Shown here one piece after another: positions 41,590 through 48,117 of a stretch of DNA of 64,000 bases (its first letter is position 1; each line of letters begins with the position of its first letter). The notes under the pieces were generated by a model. The model was not told the DNA's origin. It ran no database searches and saw nothing but the letters and a program-made list of their open reading frames with translations. Source of the DNA: an uncultured Lachnospiraceae bacterium (GTDB taxonomy: Bacteria; Bacillota; Clostridia; Lachnospirales; Lachnospiraceae); contig URQQ01000001.1 in assembly GCA_900549995.1 (NCBI GenBank), positions 171,525 through 235,524 on the forward strand, written 5' to 3'. The translations under genes were made by a program, and so were the position numbers.

Positions 41590-42393
41590 ATGGCAATAAC
41601 GACCGTAGATCTTGGCCCAGTTATTGGGCCACAAGGACCAAAGGGAACACAAGGGATCCAAGGCCCCCAGGGGATCCAGGGGCCGAAAGGTGACACTGGT
41701 GCAAAAGGAGCGGATGGATCAGTATGGATTATGGGAACCTCTGCGCCTACTACACAAGGTAAAACAGGGGATATGTTCCTTAATACAACAAATCAAGACG
41801 TCTACAGTAAGGCAACTGGGAACTGGGTTAAGACCGGAAACATCAAAGGGGCAACAGGATCGCAGGGAATCCAAGGCCTAAAAGGCGATACCGGAGCACA
41901 GGGGCCAAAGGGAGATACAGGTACCACACCGTCGATCGGGAGCAATGGGCATTGGTATGTTGGGGACAGAGACACAGGAATTATGGGGGATGCAAGTAAA
42001 GCAGTAGCCGCCAAAATAGTAAATAATGTTACAACAACAGAAGCTGGATATGCGTTGGATGCAAGGCAGGGGAAGGCACTGGATACAAAAATTGCAGGGC
42101 TAAACTCCACTTTAGCTGGAGTAAATGCCGATTTGGCAAATGTAACTACCTCCATTCAAGGTTTTTCCGTTCAGGGTAGAACTTATCAAAATATTAAAAT
42201 TGACGGGACTGTATATAATGGTTCTACGGATTTTAATTATTTTAGAATAGATGCACCTGGTGATAGAATAATCTGCCTTGGCTTTATTTCATCATCTACT
42301 AATACAGATATCTGGGGAAAATTTATTAACACAAATAAACTTGTTGTACAAAAGGCTGTGAACGGCACTTGGTCGGATTTCACCTCTATATAA
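41590..42393 (+). CDS. Phase-variable collagen-like fibre protein, currently expressed form (267 aa)
   Basis: GGGAGGGGAAAA precedes ATG 41590. The constant part (residues 1-170) has two collagen runs, around WIMGTSAPTTQGKTGDMFLNTTNQDVY and TPSIGSNGHWYVGDRDTG, and a helical segment (GYALDARQGKALDTKIAGL). Residues ~171-182 (NSTLAGVNADL) are encoded by recombination site 1. The last 85 residues (ANVTTSIQGFSVQGRTYQ... WSDFTSI) form variable tip a. Three alternative tips with the same in-frame site lie downstream, so the encoded tip can be exchanged by inversion. The likely function is receptor binding. Confidence 0.85.
   Translation: MAITTVDLGPVIGPQGPKGTQGIQGPQGIQGPKGDTGAKGADGSVWIMGTSAPTTQGKTGDMFLNTTNQDVYSKATGNWVKTGNIKGATGSQGIQGLKGDTGAQGPKGDTGTTPSIGSNGHWYVGDRDTGIMGDASKAVAAKIVNNVTTTEAGYALDARQGKALDTKIAGLNSTLAGVNADLANVTTSIQGFSVQGRTYQNIKIDGTVYNGSTDFNYFRIDAPGDRIICLGFISSSTNTDIWGKFINTNKLVVQKAVNGTWSDFTSI
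42102..42136 (+). repeat. Shufflon site 1 (forward)
   Basis: A 35-bp site starting AAACTCC and ending GATTTGG, in frame inside the expressed fibre gene. Its core ACTCCA-CTTTAGC-TGGAGT has 6-bp inverted arms and a 7-bp spacer, the usual form of a tyrosine recombinase crossover site. Identical over 35 bp to site 2 (reverse). Sites 3 and 4 differ at two bases (GTGACTGCC for GTAAATGCC). Confidence 0.93.
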
Positions 42394-42400
42394 TAGCTAT

Positions 42401-42717
42401 TTAGACACTCGTTCCAGTAAATTTCTTGAATCCCTTGAGTCCAGGCGTTTCATTTTCGTTATATGTCGCAATGTAGAGTAGCTCTGGGTTAGCAATCGGA
42501 TAATAACGGAAGACAACACGGCTTGTATAATACTTTGTAACTTCTAACAGTCCGAATGGTGCTGGCACTTGTTGTTTCCATCCAGAATTTGCTTTTTCGC
42601 CACATTCAAGGACAAGAGTGGACAGGGACGGTAAATTATATGCTATTACTTGCAACGTCTTAGAATCGTCCTGCCCAATTTGCGAAAGATCTGTAAATGT
42701 CTTAAGCTTACGTTCGC
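42401..42717 (-). other. Silent fibre-tip cassette b (leftward, ~105 codons)
   Basis: From site 2 leftward the frame continues NSTLAGVNADL into GERKLKTFTDLSQIGQDD... GLKGFKKFTGTSV and stops at 42401, seven bases from the stop of tip a, tail to tail. It has no start or ribosome site of its own; a TTG at 42721 is only the leucine of the site. Inversion between sites 1 and 2 would place it in frame behind the constant fibre part. Confidence 0.9.
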
Positions 42718-42752
42718 CCAAATCGGCATTTACTCCAGCTAAAGTGGAGTTT
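42718..42752 (-). repeat. Shufflon site 2 (reverse)
   Basis: Exact reverse complement of site 1 over 35 bp. With site 1 it bounds a 651-bp invertible segment carrying tips a and b tail to tail. Confidence 0.93.
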
Positions 42753-42852
42753 TGTATTTTACTATCTTTTTAATCATCACCTTATTTATTGGTACGCAAA
42801 AAAGACCTGCCCTATGGCACGCCTAAAATCTCCTATTTTTCCCTCAGTTTAA

Positions 42853-43845
42853 CTATGCTGCACACCTTTCAAATGCCTGCCGCACATTCCTCTGCGCAGT
42901 AAACACATAAATCTGTGTAGTCCTTATATCCTCATGCCCTAGTATTGCCTGAACATCCTGCAGAGAGGCTCCATGATCAATCATATATGTCGCCAGCGTC
43001 CGTCGAAACCTGTGTGGATGTACATTTCCAACCTGTGCCTTCTTCCCGATCCTCTTTAATAATATTTCTATTCCATTTTTACCCAATCTCCTTTCACCTT
43101 TTCCCAGAAACAGTGCATCCTTTCTGTCTTTTCTGCCATCTAAATACTCTTTCAAATGCATAGCAGCTACCTCTGTAAGATATACCGTTCTTTCTTTTCC
43201 CCCTTTACCAATCACACATATTTCTCGTTTCTTAAAATCTACATCATTGATATTCAACGATACTACTTCACTCACCCTGCATCCTGTCGAATACAAAAAG
43301 CTTACCAACGCCAGATCACGCTGCTTTACACAAGCACTCTTTAATTTTTCTAGTTCCTCAGCATTGAACGGCTTCTTGATAATCTTCATATACTTGATAC
43401 TTTTCAATGCTCTACAGGGGTTACGACCGATAAATCCCTCTTCAAACAACCATGAGAAGAACGATGATAGGCACTTCCTTATATTATCCAAGGTTCTGTT
43501 ACTTACCTTTCTATTCTGCTTATATGCGGATAGATAAAACCTCAAATCGAATGTTTCTATCTCATTAATCCTTCTGGTACAATTGAGAAAAAATGCCCCT
43601 ATTTGCTGACCATAATACTCTAAGGTTGATTCCGCCTTCCCTTCGATCCTTTTTGTGGCCAGAAACTTCTTCAGCATTCCCATTGCTGTTCCATCATGCA
43701 CTACTACTTCTGTACATCGTTCCTGCACTTCATATTCATTCAGCTTATTACAAAGTACCTGTTCTAAATATCCTAATTCCGATGATGATATAACAGCTTG
43801 CATTTCCTGAATCACATAATCTAAAATTTCCATTCTTGCGTCCAT
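42853..43845 (-). CDS. Tyrosine recombinase of the fibre shufflon
   Basis: 330 residues. The N-terminal core-binding domain (~50-135) has TLEYYGQQIGAFFLNCT. The catalytic domain carries the full set: R190 (STGCRVSEVVSL), K in GKGGKERTVYLT (~213-217), H278-x-x-R281 (HPHRFRRTLATYMID), H304 (ILGHEDIRTTQIY) and nucleophile Y313. It is encoded between the two invertible cassette pairs, on the minus strand, with a GGAGGT site. The prophage already has a serine integrase next to attL, so this enzyme is best explained as the invertase acting on the four sites. Confidence 0.93.
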   Translation of the reverse strand: MDARMEILDYVIQEMQAVISSSELGYLEQVLCNKLNEYEVQERCTEVVVHDGTAMGMLKKFLATKRIEGKAESTLEYYGQQIGAFFLNCTRRINEIETFDLRFYLSAYKQNRKVSNRTLDNIRKCLSSFFSWLFEEGFIGRNPCRALKSIKYMKIIKKPFNAEELEKLKSACVKQRDLALVSFLYSTGCRVSEVVSLNINDVDFKKREICVIGKGGKERTVYLTEVAAMHLKEYLDGRKDRKDALFLGKGERRLGKNGIEILLKRIGKKAQVGNVHPHRFRRTLATYMIDHGASLQDVQAILGHEDIRTTQIYVFTAQRNVRQAFERCAA

Positions 43846-43911
43846 TTTGGTACCTCCTTCGACTTATAGCGTATCAGAGGTACTAACATGAGTAAAACAT
43901 TTTTCAGTGCA

Positions 43912-43946
43912 AAACTCCACTTTAGCTGGAGTGACTGCCGATTTGG
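43912..43946 (+). repeat. Shufflon site 3 (forward)
   Basis: Same as site 1 except GTGACTGCC in place of GTAAATGCC, which changes the encoded residue from Asn to Thr (NSTLAGVTADL). It keeps GCAAAACTCC at its left, shared with site 4. Confidence 0.92.
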
Positions 43947-44251
43947 AAGTAAAATCCAGAACAGTCGAAGGGGCATATCTTGATTTACAAATTTTGTCTT
44001 ATGGGGATATTACATGGTTGCGTATAAGTACATATCCAAAAGCAACCTTAAAAAGCGGGCAAGAATATACCATGTTCAAAATATCTGCAAATTCACCGAG
44101 ATTTTCTATTCATAAAAGAATATATATTTCAAATACTCTTGGATTTACATTTCACATGAGCGTAGAAGGCGAAATATCAATAACTCCGTTTGGCGGTGAT
44201 GTGTCGACGAGTACAGGTGTTAATCTGTCAGAATGTTATATCATGAAATAG
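43947..44251 (+). other. Silent fibre-tip cassette c (rightward, ~101 codons)
   Basis: The frame continues from site 3 (NSTLAGVTADL) as EVKSRTVEGAYLDLQILSYGDITWLRIS... GVNLSECYIMK and stops at 44251. It is beta-rich, unlike tips a, b and d in sequence. No ribosome site or start precedes it. It needs recombination to be fused to the constant part. Confidence 0.9.
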
Positions 44252-44597
44252 TTACTTTTTGGTTGCCCTAATAGTAGTAATTAACTGGTTTGTTGCGACT
44301 GAAATTCCAGATTCAGCTATATTTGCACGGGTAGAATACTTAACAGTTATCTTCTTCCCGGATATAGATGCATCAATACCATATGAACGTACACTGTTTT
44401 CTGATAGAGCGAAAGAATATCCTCCGCGGAATGTAGATGATCCAGGCATAACTGTAACTGGAAACCATACTGCTGAACTATCCAACTGTACAAAAAACCT
44501 GTCATACACACTAACCTCTTCCGGAAGGGTAATTACGCCACCATTTTTTACGCCGGTTGAGTTTTCCCATATAACACGTGCATTTTTCACATCTGAT
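44252..44597 (-). other. Silent fibre-tip cassette d (leftward, ~115 codons)
   Basis: Leftward from site 4 (NSTLAGVTADL) the frame reads SDVKNARVIWENSTGVKNGGVITLPEEVSVYDRFFVQL... NQLITTIRATKK and stops at 44252, directly abutting the stop of cassette c. Inversion between sites 1 and 4, or 3 and 4 followed by another event, would bring it into the expressed position. Confidence 0.9.
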
Positions 44598-44630
44598 AAA
44601 TCGGCAGTCACTCCAGCTAAAGTGGAGTTT
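44598..44630 (-). repeat. Shufflon site 4 (reverse)
   Basis: Reverse copy of the site 3 type over 33 bases; the cassette-side end is TTTATC instead of TTTGGA. With site 3 it bounds a 719-bp invertible segment. Confidence 0.92.
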
Positions 44631-44684
44631 TGCTAACAAAAGAATAGAATATCACCACAATAAAAAAGAAAGAAGGTATATATT

Positions 44685-44921
44685 ATGAGTTACACAGGAG
44701 AAATTCCTAAATACATAGGTTGCGTATCTGAATCTCAGTTTCCAAAGGGAGATCCAGGAGCAAGAGGGGCATCTGGGCAACCGGGATTCATGTATTCGGG
44801 TGAAATAAATTATATGGCTATCATAAGAGACAGATGTTTAGGTGTTCGGCAGTATATGCGCTCAGGTGGAATATCAGAAATAACAATAACAAATGATGAA
44901 ATAAATTTCAAAATTAAATAG
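44685..44921 (+). CDS. Short protein with a collagen-like stretch (78 aa)
   Basis: AAAGAAGG precedes ATG 44685. MSYTGEIPKYIGCVSESQFPKGDPGARGASGQPGFMYSGEINY contains one short Gly-X-Y run. It lies just outside shufflon site 4 and could be a separate fibre subunit or the decayed end of an older fibre gene. Confidence 0.6.
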   Translation: MSYTGEIPKYIGCVSESQFPKGDPGARGASGQPGFMYSGEINYMAIIRDRCLGVRQYMRSGGISEITITNDEINFKIK

Positions 44922-44981
44922 TAACCCCAAAACCGAGCTGACAAGGCTCTTTTTTATTATCAAAGAAAGGAAATATGAAAC

Positions 44982-45368
44982 ATGAATGAAGAAAAAATCA
45001 TTGAAATCGTAACACTTGCAGACGGACAGACAATTGAGTCTGGCCAGATCGACAACATTGTAAACGGTCTTGTACTGCATATAACTGATGGAGATATTCT
45101 TGAGTTGGAAGGACAGCTCACGAAACAGAACTTAAAAGAGATTAGTCTCTCAAACACAGACGGTGCTGTCTATGGAAAGTACTATAACTTGCAGGCCATG
45201 TCGCTTCGCAAGGATTTGGAAACCGGAATTGTAGATGCGGAACTTAAGCTGGAAGATAGGACAGAAGCAAGACTGACCGCTGTGGAAGAAGGGCAGGAGC
45301 TACAGGACGGGGCAATTGCGGATCTGGGAGAAGTAGTTTCTACAATTGCAGAAGGGGGTGTACAGTAA
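44982..45368 (+). CDS. Phage tail-region protein (128 aa)
   Basis: AAAGGAAAT precedes ATG 44982. The product (MNEEKIIEIVTLADGQTIESGQIDNIVNGLVLHITDGDILELEGQLTKQNLKEISLSN...) has an alpha/beta N-terminus and a helical, acidic C-terminus. Unknown function. A weak terminator (GAGC/GCTC stem followed by seven T) lies just upstream at 44935-44956. Its stop overlaps the next start (TAATG). Confidence 0.65.
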   Translation: MNEEKIIEIVTLADGQTIESGQIDNIVNGLVLHITDGDILELEGQLTKQNLKEISLSNTDGAVYGKYYNLQAMSLRKDLETGIVDAELKLEDRTEARLTAVEEGQELQDGAIADLGEVVSTIAEGGVQ

Positions 45369-45472
45369 TGGTCAAATTTTATGTTAATCGAATCAAAAAT
45401 GCACAGATGACTGTAGACGAAGTGCCGAAACTTTGGAAAGCCAAAGTGGAGGCAGAGCTTGCAAAAGAATAG
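45368..45472 (+). CDS. XkdX-like miniprotein (34 aa)
   Basis: ATG 45368 overlaps the previous stop. MVKFYVNRIKNAQMTVDEVPKLWKAKVEAELAKE shows the pattern of XkdX-like short phage proteins placed just before holin genes, with the M-T-V-D-E-V-P...W...V core. Confidence 0.7.
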   Translation: MVKFYVNRIKNAQMTVDEVPKLWKAKVEAELAKE

Positions 45473-45486
45473 AAAGAGTGAGGTAA

Positions 45487-45960
45487 ATGAAGAAAATGAA
45501 TTCAAATGGGGTAATTGATACTTATAATATGATAATCGGGGGAATTGTGGCAGTTTTTACCGCAATTTTTGGGATCTATTGGTATGTTTTCGTGGCATAT
45601 TTTGTACTAAATGTTCTGGATTGGATGACTGGATGGTACAAGTCCAGAAAATTGAAGAAAGAGAGTAGTGCTGAAGGATTAAAGGGAATTATAAAGAAAT
45701 TGGGATACTGGGTGGTGATTACAGTTGCATTCCTGGTTTCATATGTATTTGTACATATGGGTAGTGATATCTTACATGTGGATCTTGATTTTCTGATGAT
45801 GGTCGGCTGGTTTACTCTGGCCTGTCTGATGGTAAATGAAGTCCGCAGTATTTTAGAGAACTTGGTAGAATGTGGTTATAATGTGCCAGCAATACTGATA
45901 AAAGGGCTGGCAGTTACAGAGAAGCTTATAAACAAAGTAGATTCAGGGGACAGCAAATAA
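45487..45960 (+). CDS. Holin (Phage_holin_4_1 / toxin-secretion holin type)
   Basis: 157 residues with GAGTGAGG before ATG 45487. Hydrophobic segments lie at ~14-46 (MIIGGIVAVFTAIFGIYWYVFVAYFVLNVLDWMTG), ~68-88 (YWVVITVAFLVSYVFVHMG) and ~98-118 (FLMMVGWFTLACLMVNEVRSIL). The motif VLDWMTGWYKSRK is typical of this holin family. It opens the membrane for endolysin release at the end of the lytic cycle. Confidence 0.88.
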   Translation: MKKMNSNGVIDTYNMIIGGIVAVFTAIFGIYWYVFVAYFVLNVLDWMTGWYKSRKLKKESSAEGLKGIIKKLGYWVVITVAFLVSYVFVHMGSDILHVDLDFLMMVGWFTLACLMVNEVRSILENLVECGYNVPAILIKGLAVTEKLINKVDSGDSK

Positions 45961-45989
45961 GCTGTCCTCTTTCCAAGGAGGAAAATAAT

Positions 45990-46973
45990 ATGTTAGTAAT
46001 CGATGTCAGTTATCACAACGGGAAAATTGATTGGGACGCTGTAAAGGGGCATATAGATGGAGCGATCCTGCGTTGCGGCTATGGAGACAACATTACAAGC
46101 CAAGATGACAAGCAGTTCCAACGCAATATTTCCGAATGTGAGCGTCTGGGTATCCCTCGTGGCGTATACATATATTCTTACGCAAAGAGTGATGCTCAGG
46201 CCAGGAGCGAAGCGCAGCATGTCCTTCGGCTTGTCCAGGGACATGCTCTGCAGTTTCCGATCTACCTCGATCTGGAGGAACCGGGGACAGAAGGTTACAC
46301 ACTCAGGTGTGCGCAGGTATTCTGCCCGATTATTGAACAGGCCGGCTACTGGTGCGGTATCTATGCAAGCCAGTCCTGGTGGCAGAGCTACTTAACAGGG
46401 CTGGGAGATCGTTACACAAGGTGGATCGCAAGATACAGCCAGATCAGCCCGGTCGTAGCCTGCGATATGTGGCAGTATAGCGCAGACGGATCGGTGCCCG
46501 GGATCGGCGGCCGTGTTGATGTAAACAACTGTTATAGAGACTTCCCCAAGGAGAATGCTGGAGAGCCTATACAACAGCAGAAACCAGTGCAGAAACCACA
46601 GGAGAATATAACAGCTACACCAGACTCCCTCTGGCATCGTGTAGTGGCGGGAGAAACATTGTCTGGAATTGCGAAGAAGTACGCCGGCGGCATCTCTGCG
46701 GAGAGGTTGGCGATGCTTAATGGCATCGAGAACCCAGATTTGATCTACGAAGGGCAGTTAATCCGGTGTGACGATTATCTTGCTGGAAAGGCCACACAGC
46801 AGACTGTGGAGGCACAGAATATGCCTGACAGCATGTGGCATGAAGTAAAAGTGGGAGATACACTTTCTGAGTTGTGCCAGGGATGGGGGAAATCTGTGTC
46901 TGAGATCTGCAATCTGAATGGAATCAAGGACCCAAATAAGATTTATGTTGGGCAGAAGATACGGGTTTATTAA
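45990..46973 (+). CDS. Endolysin: GH25 lysozyme with two LysM domains
   Basis: 327 residues, CCAAGGAGG before ATG 45990. The GH25 domain (~1-185) begins VIDVSYHNGKIDWDAVKGHIDGAILRCGYGDN and has the catalytic YLDLEEPGT and the MWQYSADGSVPGIGGRVDVN end. Two LysM repeats follow at ~212-260 (WHRVVAGETLSGIAKKYAGG...) and ~278-326 (WHEVKVGDTLSELCQGWGK...), which bind peptidoglycan. There is no signal peptide, so release depends on the holin. It cleaves N-acetylmuramic acid to N-acetylglucosamine bonds. Confidence 0.93.
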   Translation: MLVIDVSYHNGKIDWDAVKGHIDGAILRCGYGDNITSQDDKQFQRNISECERLGIPRGVYIYSYAKSDAQARSEAQHVLRLVQGHALQFPIYLDLEEPGTEGYTLRCAQVFCPIIEQAGYWCGIYASQSWWQSYLTGLGDRYTRWIARYSQISPVVACDMWQYSADGSVPGIGGRVDVNNCYRDFPKENAGEPIQQQKPVQKPQENITATPDSLWHRVVAGETLSGIAKKYAGGISAERLAMLNGIENPDLIYEGQLIRCDDYLAGKATQQTVEAQNMPDSMWHEVKVGDTLSELCQGWGKSVSEICNLNGIKDPNKIYVGQKIRVY

Positions 46974-46982
46974 TGTACTGTA

Positions 46983-47103
46983 TTGATAACATGGAAATAA
47001 TATGCTACAATATGTGTCGTAACATGTAAACCATACAAAAAATGGCCAAACATGGAAAAAACCGTCAAGAGAGCCCGTTCCGATCAGGAGAGGGTTCTTT
47101 TTG
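46983..47103 (+). ncRNA. Candidate small RNA after the lysis genes (promoter plus terminator)
   Basis: Promoter TTGATA (46983-46988), 17 bases, TACAAT (47006-47011). About 60 bases downstream, GAGCCC (47071-47076) pairs with GGGTTC (47092-47097), followed by TTTTTG. No open frame with a ribosome site lies between, so the unit would make an RNA of about 85 nt. The terminator may also end the late transcript. Confidence 0.5.
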
Positions 47104-47237
47104 TTAAAGTGATTAAGGTGGTAGTTAGATAAGGGGGATTTATTAGAGGGGCCGCTACATTCCTTTTTTCTTATGCTAGACTGATATGGTGCAGCATAGT
47201 ATAATAAAGTCAAAGGAGGCGATGGAATGAAGGTAAA

Positions 47238-47447
47238 ATGAATAAGGCCAAAAATATTGTAAAGTATTTGTGTAAAAAGAATCCAATTTTGTGCATTTGG
47301 ATGGTGGTTGTGATTCTTCTTCTTTTTGTGTCGCCACGAGCCGCTGGATCTTTATTCATCTGTGGTGGAATCTTGATGTTAATAGTGAGTGTGTTGCGCA
47401 CGATTTTGAGGAAACCGGCCATACGAATTAAAAAAAATAGAAAATGA
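47238..47447 (+). CDS. Small two-helix membrane protein near attR (69 aa)
   Basis: It has its own promoter, TAGACT (47177-47182), 17 bases, TATAAT (47200-47205). AAGGT precedes ATG 47238; a five-codon frame from an ATG at 47227 with a better AAGGAGG site may act as a leader. Hydrophobic segments ~15-32 and ~36-55, basic ends (IRIKKNRK). An independently transcribed membrane gene at the prophage edge is a typical lysogenic-conversion candidate. No family recognised. Confidence 0.65.
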   Translation: MNKAKNIVKYLCKKNPILCIWMVVVILLLFVSPRAAGSLFICGGILMLIVSVLRTILRKPAIRIKKNRK

Positions 47448-47562
47448 AAAATAACATGAGCTGTTTTTGAATAATGATATAATGAGGTGATATCCCTGAA
47501 GGCTTCCGATAAAGATTAACATAAGATGTATTAAAAAAATCCAAATCCGAGCCCCCCGTTCC

Positions 47563-47781
47563 TCAATCAGAGCGAGGGGCATCAGCTTCATGGTTAGCTA
47601 TTTTCCTCAGAACTGAATTTTTCAGCCCTCTTGGAGCCCTCACATTTTCCAGTAAGGTATCCAAATTTTCCTGAGATGCGGCATACTGTAAAAGATCCGG
47701 ATCATTTTCAAGTAACATTTTAAGCTCATCTTTCTCTTTTACAGCGATGTCTTTTAGAAACTCATATGTTTTATCCTTCAT
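47563..47781 (-). CDS. Small leftward prophage protein next to attR (72 aa); candidate excision factor
   Basis: GGAGGG stands eight bases before ATG 47781. The product (MKDKTYEFLKDIAVKEKDELKMLLENDPDLLQYAASQENLDTLLENVRAPRGLKNSVLRKIANHEADAPRSD) is helical and charged, with no family recognised. It lies 131 bp inside attR, reads in the same direction as the cotJ operon and has no strong terminator between it and the cotJC 5' fragment. The cotJ transcript could therefore express it during sporulation. In the circular phage it would also follow the serine recombinase across attP. These facts make it a candidate recombination directionality factor; this is inference. A GCCCC/GGGGC hairpin with a T-run on the minus strand follows (47535-47580). 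Confidence 0.6.
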   Translation of the reverse strand: MKDKTYEFLKDIAVKEKDELKMLLENDPDLLQYAASQENLDTLLENVRAPRGLKNSVLRKIANHEADAPRSD

Positions 47782-47891
47782 ACAGCAGCCCTCCTTATAC
47801 TACTAATGATAATGTGGAAAACTGCAAAAAGTACTGGTAAATACTGGAAAACCAGGCACTCAGGGGCTTCCCGGACCAGATTATTTTCCTT

Positions 47892-48116
47892 CTATATTAA
47901 TAGACAACAATTATGGGCCAATTCTTCGGTACCAATATCTGTCAAGATCCCGGTAACTTCTTTGTAAGGCATGGTGTATCTCTGTGAGAGATAGCGCATG
48001 GAAGCTGCCAGTTCACCGTCGGGACCGCCGAACTGGCTGATGATTACCTGTGCCATCTTCGGATTTGTCTGTGTGATTTTTACCGGATATTGAAGACGTT
48101 TCTCATAATTCCACAT
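47892..48116 (-). pseudogene. cotJC: cotJC 5' fragment, split by the prophage
   Basis: ATG 48116 lies just after the cotJB stop. 68 host codons (MWNYEKRLQYPVKITQTNPK... ILTDIGTEELAH) are followed by six phage-encoded codons (NCCLLI) and a stop at 47892. The segment includes the metal-ligand region GELAAS and EELAH. The remaining 138 codons are at 7352-7768. Without excision only a short, inactive peptide could be made. After precise excision the full manganese-catalase-like coat protein would be restored. Confidence 0.93.
47904..47918. other. attR of the prophage
   Basis: Phage arm ACAACAATTATGGGC (47904-47918) ends in the shared core TATGGGC (47912-47918); bacterial cotJC sequence follows at once. 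The arm is the exact reverse complement of 7785-7799 at the other end. Confidence 0.85.
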
Positions 48117-48117
48117 A

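Larger units (their letters stand above)
7768..47918. mobile_element. Siphovirus-type prophage integrated in cotJC (~40.1 kb)
   Basis: Boundaries are set by the 7-bp core TATGGGC at 7768-7774 and 47912-47918 and by the precise interruption of cotJC. The content is a full temperate-phage set: serine recombinase, repressor/Cro switch, recombination and replication genes, late regulator, terminase, portal, scaffold, capsid, tail tube, 1033-aa tape measure, fibres, holin and endolysin. No tail sheath gene is seen, which fits a long non-contractile tail. All structural frames look open, so the prophage may be inducible. Accessory items are a type I toxin locus, an AT-rich cassette at 20888-23770 and a fibre shufflon. 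Confidence 0.95.

Noticed and set aside
40985..41900. Repetitive DNA resembling a CRISPR array or tandem repeats
   Set aside because: The periodicity follows Gly-X-Y codons of collagen-like proteins; there are no constant-length spacers and no cas genes.
42853..43845. The tyrosine recombinase as the prophage integrase
   Set aside because: It lies in the middle of the late tail genes, surrounded by its own repeated sites, while a large serine recombinase sits next to attL.
41590..44640. Diversity-generating retroelement as the source of fibre variation
   Set aside because: No reverse transcriptase or template/variable repeat pair is present; the variation is explained by inverted sites and a tyrosine recombinase.
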